Below, piece after piece: positions 60,526-64,000 of a stretch of DNA of 64,000 bases. The notes under the pieces were generated by a model. The model worked only from the letters and a program-made list of their open reading frames with translations, was not told the DNA's origin and made no database searches. Numbering within the stretch: position 1 is the first letter of the stretch; the number at the start of each line of letters is the position of its first letter. The DNA comes from an uncultured Dokdonia sp. (lineage in GTDB: Bacteria > Bacteroidota > Bacteroidia > Flavobacteriales > Flavobacteriaceae). Location: the NCBI RefSeq assembly GCF_947496725.1, contig NZ_CANMDS010000001.1, forward strand, positions 124,001 to 188,000. The letters are read 5' to 3'. The position numbers and the translations under genes are program-made.

Positions 60526-60897
60526 TTGAAATCGCTCTTACTCGTTTTTATAGGTGGTGGTACTGGTAGTGTAGCCAGATATTTATTAGGTAAATATCTT
60601 AACAGCACGACAACGGGAATACCCTATGGTACCTTTGCAGCAAACGTACTGGGTAGTTTGCTTATAGGTATCATCTTAGGGTGGGCGCTTAAAAACAATT
60701 CTCTTTCTAGTAATACTGCTCTGTTGCTCGCTACAGGTTTTTGTGGTGGCTTTACGACCTTCTCAACCTTTGCTTATGAGAACCACGTGTTTCTTAAATC
60801 TGGAGATTTTATGACCTTTGCCCTCTATGCAATTGCTAGCTTTGCGCTAGGGATACTTGCCGTTTTTGGCGGTATGGAAATTGCCAAAGCTTTATAA
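60526..60897 (+). CDS. crcB: Fluoride ion channel/exporter CrcB (Fluc)
   Basis: 123 aa with four membrane helices. GGGTGSVARYLLGKYL near the start, GTFAANVLGSLLIGI and the hallmark GFCGGFTTFSTFAYE with the fluoride-coordinating Phe and Thr/Ser residues. Works as a dual-topology dimer that lets fluoride out. Start TTG at 60526, six bases after the previous stop. No fluoride riboswitch seen. Confidence 0.95.
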   Translation: MKSLLLVFIGGGTGSVARYLLGKYLNSTTTGIPYGTFAANVLGSLLIGIILGWALKNNSLSSNTALLLATGFCGGFTTFSTFAYENHVFLKSGDFMTFALYAIASFALGILAVFGGMEIAKAL

Positions 60898-60922
60898 ATA
60901 AGAAGCACGCACTACAACATTG

Positions 60923-61417
60923 TTATAGTTTAATACGCTTTTTCATTTCTTCTACTATATTAAAAGCAGCTGGGCACATTTTTACATTTTGTAATGTAAG
61001 CTTAGAGATTTGTTGAAATTTCTTTCTATCCGTATGCGGAAACTCTCTGCAAGCCTTAGGACGCACATCATATATAGAACAGTAATTATCTGTACCTAGA
61101 AACGTACACGGCGTTTCTTGCAGTACATAGTCCTTATCTTCATCTATTCTAAGGTATGCGTTTATAAAATCAAATTCCTTCATTCTAAAATGTTTAGAAA
61201 TACGTTTTATATCCTTATCTGTAAATAAAGGTCCCGTGGTTTTACAACAGTTTGCACACGTAAGGCAGTCTGTCCTTTCAAACTCCTCTTCGTGCAATTC
61301 TTGCATTATGTAGTCAAGCTTTTTTGGCGGTTTATTACGCAACTTTGCAAAGAACTTTTTGTTCTCATTCTGCTTATCTTTGGCCAGCTGTGGGAGGCTT
61401 TTTAATACTTCTTCCAT
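60923..61417 (-). CDS. YkgJ-family cysteine-cluster protein
   Basis: 164 aa. Cysteines in CLTCANCCKTTG (C51, C54, C57, C58), TPCTFLG (C104), NYCSIYDVRPKACREFPH (C113, C123): the pattern of the zinc/iron-chelating CxxCxxCC family. Start at ATG 61417; an upstream frame to 61450 overlaps the divergent methyltransferase start and is unlikely. Substrate or partner unknown. Confidence 0.88.
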   Translation of the reverse strand: MEEVLKSLPQLAKDKQNENKKFFAKLRNKPPKKLDYIMQELHEEEFERTDCLTCANCCKTTGPLFTDKDIKRISKHFRMKEFDFINAYLRIDEDKDYVLQETPCTFLGTDNYCSIYDVRPKACREFPHTDRKKFQQISKLTLQNVKMCPAAFNIVEEMKKRIKL

Positions 61418-61440
61418 CGCGCAAAGGTAATAATAAAGGT

Positions 61441-62151
61441 ATGGGTACAAAGGCAGATATTTTTGGGGCAGCGCTTCTTGATTTTATAAATGATGAGTAT
61501 ACAGAAGATATTCTGGTACACTCTTCTATAGCCGAAGATGATGTAATACCTGTTCCTTACCTATTCAGAGATTTTAAAGAAATGCCTCTGCTTGAACAGA
61601 AAGCCTTATCCCTTTCTAAAGGAAAAACACTTGATATAGGGAGTGGTGCCGGTAGCCATAGCCTTTGGTTACAAGAGCAAGGTCTTGATGTTACTGGCAT
61701 TGATATAAGTGAGGGTGCTGTTACGCTTTCGCGAAAGCGTGGTCTTAAAAATTCTATACACGGTACTATACTTGATCACAAGGGCACTTATGACACGCTA
61801 CTATTACTTATGAACGGCACGGGAATATTTGAAAAAGTGCAAAAAATAGATAGCTACTTAAAACATCTCAAATCACTCTTATCGCCGGAAGGGCAAATTC
61901 TCATAGATGGGTCTGATATTGCCTATATGTTTGAAGACGAAGATGGTGGTTTCTGGGTAGATACACATCGTGATTATTATGGTGAAGTTACTTACAGTAT
62001 GAGCTACAAGGGTGAGCAGGGAGACACTTTTGACTGGTTATATCTAGATTATGCAAAGCTTGAGTGGTATGCAAAAAAAAATGAGCTCAAGTGTGAGCTC
62101 ATTTTTGAAGGTGATCATTATGATTATCTTGCAAGGCTATCGCTTACATAG
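61441..62151 (+). CDS. SAM-dependent class I methyltransferase
   Basis: 236 aa. Motif I KTLDIGSGAGSHSLWL, acidic motif II VTGIDISEGAV, and TLLLLMNGTGIFEK as motif IV region. Followed by an acidic FEDEDGGFWVDTHRDYYGEV section. Residues 96-100 LSRKR, in the helix after motif II, come from the palindrome at 61724-61739. Methyl acceptor unknown. Start at ATG 61441, divergent from the YkgJ-type gene with a gap of 23 bases. Confidence 0.88.
   Translation: MGTKADIFGAALLDFINDEYTEDILVHSSIAEDDVIPVPYLFRDFKEMPLLEQKALSLSKGKTLDIGSGAGSHSLWLQEQGLDVTGIDISEGAVTLSRKRGLKNSIHGTILDHKGTYDTLLLLMNGTGIFEKVQKIDSYLKHLKSLLSPEGQILIDGSDIAYMFEDEDGGFWVDTHRDYYGEVTYSMSYKGEQGDTFDWLYLDYAKLEWYAKKNELKCELIFEGDHYDYLARLSLT
61724..61739. 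repeat. 16-bp palindrome copy 19 (coding)
   Basis: Perfect CGCTTTCGCGAAAGCG, symmetric over 18 bp, read as LSRKR in the methyltransferase gene. Confidence 0.95.
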
Positions 62152-62674
62152 AGTATCCCTTTTCGGCAAGTTTATCTACCATAGAGCGATATAAATCTCT
62201 ACTCCATATTTGAGAAATCTCTCCTATATTTTGTGCTATATCTGGCTCTGCCATTAATATTTTTTGTCCTGTAGGTGTGTTGTAAAATACAGATGCTTCT
62301 TTTTGCTGTTCATAATCTAGCGCTGTTCTATCTGCAAGTAACTGGCGACCTGTACCTGTTTCATAAAAGGCAAGCATATTCTGTATATCCTCGTGACTAT
62401 ATGTCCCTCTGTAAGCAGAAACTAGCATATTTAATACACGCTCTACCTGTTTTGGAGAGTCTGCTTTAAGCTCTGTCCATACAGATTCTGGCACATTTTG
62501 ACTTTCATATTGCTTTTTAAGTAAATCAAATAATCCGTCTGTTGCATTACTGTACTGAGCGGCGGTTCCATTTACTTTAAAATAAGCAAGTACATCTTCG
62601 TGATAACTAGTATCTTGAGCCTGAATAGTCAGAGAAGAAATAAAAAATATGGCTAAAAGTAATTTTTTCATCAT
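62144..62674 (-). CDS. DUF2059-type exported protein
   Basis: 176 aa beginning MMKKLLLAIFFISSLTIQAQ, a clear signal peptide. The mature part is helical; YRGTYSHEDIQNMLAFYETGTGRQLL (in parts) is the DUF2059 signature. Periplasmic protein of unknown role. Its 3' end overlaps the convergent methyltransferase gene by 8 bases. A longer frame to 62881 runs through the divergent metalloprotease start and is not used. Confidence 0.85.
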   Translation of the reverse strand: MMKKLLLAIFFISSLTIQAQDTSYHEDVLAYFKVNGTAAQYSNATDGLFDLLKKQYESQNVPESVWTELKADSPKQVERVLNMLVSAYRGTYSHEDIQNMLAFYETGTGRQLLADRTALDYEQQKEASVFYNTPTGQKILMAEPDIAQNIGEISQIWSRDLYRSMVDKLAEKGYSM

Positions 62675-62717
62675 TTTTACGATTAAATTATAGCGATAAA
62701 TATAGAACATATTACAT

Positions 62718-63491
62718 ATGAAATCCTCACAATGGCTCACATTTTTATTTGTATTCCTTACTATCACTTTAGGTTGTAGTGACGATGATACAACAACCGT
62801 TCCAGAAACAAATGAAAATGCAGCAAACCAACAACCTCTAGGTAGCTCTGCTGCAGAATTACTCTCAAGCGAAGACTTCACGAGCTTACGTGTAGAGGTA
62901 GCTTACCCGCAAGGCTTTAGACCTACACAGCAAACTCTAGATTTATTGATTCCGTTTTTAGAAGAAAGACTAGATAAACCAGACGGTATTACAATGGTGG
63001 AATCTATAATAACAACAGATGAAACAGGACCTTATGATATAAACGAGATAGTAGCTATTGAGGATGCTAATAGGACGGTGTTTAACAATGGTGATGAACT
63101 AGGCGTGTGGCTTTTCTTTTCTGACGAGCGTAGCGAGGGAGACAGTGGCAACTCTGTGGTACTAGGCTCTGCTTATAGAAACACATCTATGGTTATTTAT
63201 GAGAAAACTTTTATTGATATAGCAAATAACTCAACTACACCTGTTAATAGAACACTTATAGAGACCTCTACCATACGTCACGAGTTTGGACATATATTTG
63301 GCCTTGTGAATGTGGGAACTCCAGATCTATCTGCTCACGAAGATTTAGATAACCCTAGACATTGTAATGTAGAAGATTGTCTTATGTATTTCCAGACGGT
63401 AACAAACTCTTTTAATACAAGTTCATTAGAAAGTATACCAGACTTTGATGATTTATGTATTCAAGATTTACAAGCAAATGGTGGGCTATAA
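62718..63491 (+). CDS. Zinc metalloprotease-like lipoprotein
   Basis: 257 aa. Lipoprotein signal ending LGC (Cys20) and an acidic SDDD stretch. Zinc motif RHEFGHIFGLVN: H188, E189, H192 as in HExxHxxG metzincin-type sites, but the third position holds Asn198 instead of His. A nearby His in SAHEDLD or RHCN may replace it. DCLMYFQT gives a Met-turn-like Met. Surface proteolysis likely; activity not certain. Confidence 0.8.
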   Translation: MKSSQWLTFLFVFLTITLGCSDDDTTTVPETNENAANQQPLGSSAAELLSSEDFTSLRVEVAYPQGFRPTQQTLDLLIPFLEERLDKPDGITMVESIITTDETGPYDINEIVAIEDANRTVFNNGDELGVWLFFSDERSEGDSGNSVVLGSAYRNTSMVIYEKTFIDIANNSTTPVNRTLIETSTIRHEFGHIFGLVNVGTPDLSAHEDLDNPRHCNVEDCLMYFQTVTNSFNTSSLESIPDFDDLCIQDLQANGGL

Positions 63492-63509
63492 CGCACACTA
63501 ACTTGAATA

Positions 63510-63543
63510 AAAAAGGGCGATTGATTACTCAATCGCCCTTTTT
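63510..63543. terminator. Bidirectional terminator
   Basis: AAAAAGGGCGATTGA and TCAATCGCCCTTTTT pair perfectly around TTAC. Confidence 0.92.
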
Positions 63544-63565
63544 TGTTATCTAATAAGATAAAGGT

Positions 63566-64000
63566 TTAATCTTCTACCTCTGTAAAAAGTACTTCTTCTA
63601 GTTGTAAACCATCTGTGTACTTTAGTAAGTACACTGCCTGATTAGAAAAACCACCTGCCCCTCTTCTATCGTACTTAAATTTATTCTCTATATAATCTGT
63701 CTCTACTCCAGAAGAAGCTGCACTATATAAATCTTGTGCATATGCTAGACGTAATAACGTATCATACATAAGGTCATACCCACGTATTGCATACTCACTA
63801 GGACTTACATTATATCTACTCTCATAGCTGTCTACAAAAGCTTTTACATCTTTATACTTATACTCTTTCTCTACAGATGGAAAATGAAAAGAAAGATTTT
63901 TTAAATGCTCGTGTTGTATCTCATCGCTGTCATAAGCACTACCTCTGTTTGTAGTAAATAATATAACCTTACGAGCTCCTACTTGCGCATTAAGATTAGT
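63566..64000 (-). CDS. Periplasmic-binding-protein-fold protein (partial, N-terminus beyond window)
   Basis: The minus-strand frame is open from base 64000 to the stop near 63566 (about 144 codons seen); an internal Met at 63769 is not the start. Segments RKVILFTTNRG, FVDSYESRYNVSPSEYAIRGYDLMYDTL (in parts) and GGFSNQAVYLLKY match the C-terminal half of class I periplasmic binding proteins. In flavobacteria this end is often joined to LysM repeats, which would be outside the window. Assigned to that type with moderate confidence. Confidence 0.7.
   Translation of the reverse strand, partial: TNLNAQVGARKVILFTTNRGSAYDSDEIQHEHLKNLSFHFPSVEKEYKYKDVKAFVDSYESRYNVSPSEYAIRGYDLMYDTLLRLAYAQDLYSAASSGVETDYIENKFKYDRRGAGGFSNQAVYLLKYTDGLQLEEVLFTEVED

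Noticed and set aside
60500-60526. Fluoride riboswitch before crcB
   Set aside because: Only six bases separate crcB from the previous gene; no room or motif for the aptamer.
4428-61739. Palindrome copies as transcription terminators
   Set aside because: Several intergenic copies lie near genuine terminators, but thirteen copies are inside genes and none is followed by a T-run; a 6-bp stem with CGCG loop alone would not terminate.
4428-61739. Palindrome copies as CRISPR repeats or transposon ends
   Set aside because: Spacing is in kilobases, flanks are unrelated, and no cas gene, transposase or target-site duplication is seen.
62675-62881. N-terminal extension of the DUF2059 protein to 62881
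   Set aside because: It would overlap the divergent metalloprotease start, and MMKKLLLAIFF at 62674 is an obvious signal-peptide start.

Overview
The window reads as a chromosomal segment of a marine member of the Flavobacteriaceae (Bacteroidota). Evidence: a fused gldF-gldG gliding gene beside dnaN, a T9SS-sorted subtilase, many short lipoproteins with Cys at residue 14-22, bshB1 (bacillithiol), a BtuB/BtuG-type outer-membrane B12 uptake pair, TAnnTTTG-type promoters, and coding of moderate-to-low GC. Dokdonia or a close relative is my best guess; that is recall, not a computed assignment. No phage, integrase, transposase, CRISPR array or rRNA operon is visible.

Layout. 1-4.8 kb: partial thioredoxin-like protein, nitroreductase, acyl-CoA thioesterase, YdcF/SanA protein, GldF-GldG fusion. 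4.9-7.5 kb: dnaN, M28 peptidase, tRNA-His. 7.5-10.3 kb (minus strand): PLP Cys/Met-metabolism enzyme, AT-rich lipoprotein, bshB1. 10.4-14.5 kb: a tightly packed run hutI, transglutaminase-like protein, hutG, GNAT, metallo-beta-lactamase-fold lipoprotein. 14.5-24.1 kb: coiled-coil protein, DUF2254 protein, DsrE-like protein, M1 peptidase, ABC permease divergent from a NamZ-type muramidase, UDG-like protein, S41 peptidase. 24.1-30.4 kb: vitamin B12 locus, with a cobalamin riboswitch leading the minus-strand BtuB/BtuG pair, divergent from a BtuF/C/D ABC importer. 30.4-36.0 kb: lipoprotein, rmuC, carB (lacking the allosteric domain), rpmH. 36.2-45.8 kb: TPR protein, class-III aminotransferase, uvrB, Hsp20, TerB-like protein, amidohydrolase, a SatD-like regulator plus DUF3307 membrane protein behind an operator array, S10-like carboxypeptidase. 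45.9-64 kb: M57 protease, LON-domain protein, lysA, class-A beta-lactamase-like protein, PhnA, nitronate monooxygenase, T9SS subtilase, mnmA, MORN-repeat protein, fasciclin lipoprotein, DPP III, SRPBCC/GyrI protein, crcB, YkgJ protein, methyltransferase, DUF2059 protein, metalloprotease, and the C-terminal part of a periplasmic-binding-protein-fold protein.

The most striking signal is not a gene. The perfect 16-bp palindrome CGCTTTCGCGAAAGCG occurs 19 times, roughly once per 3.2 kb, in both intergenic DNA and inside genes. It has no stop codon in any frame and is read inside proteins mostly as AFAKA. It favours weakly constrained protein positions (signal peptides, the linker after a lipobox Cys, loops). 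Spacing looks more even than random, and each of the four gaps above 5 kb holds a degenerate copy. I know of no described function; it looks like a genome-wide recognition site comparable in character to cyanobacterial HIP1. Secondary leads are the SatD-like/HTH plus DUF3307 pair with its ACTTATAAGT array, and the transglutaminase-like protein inside the hut run.
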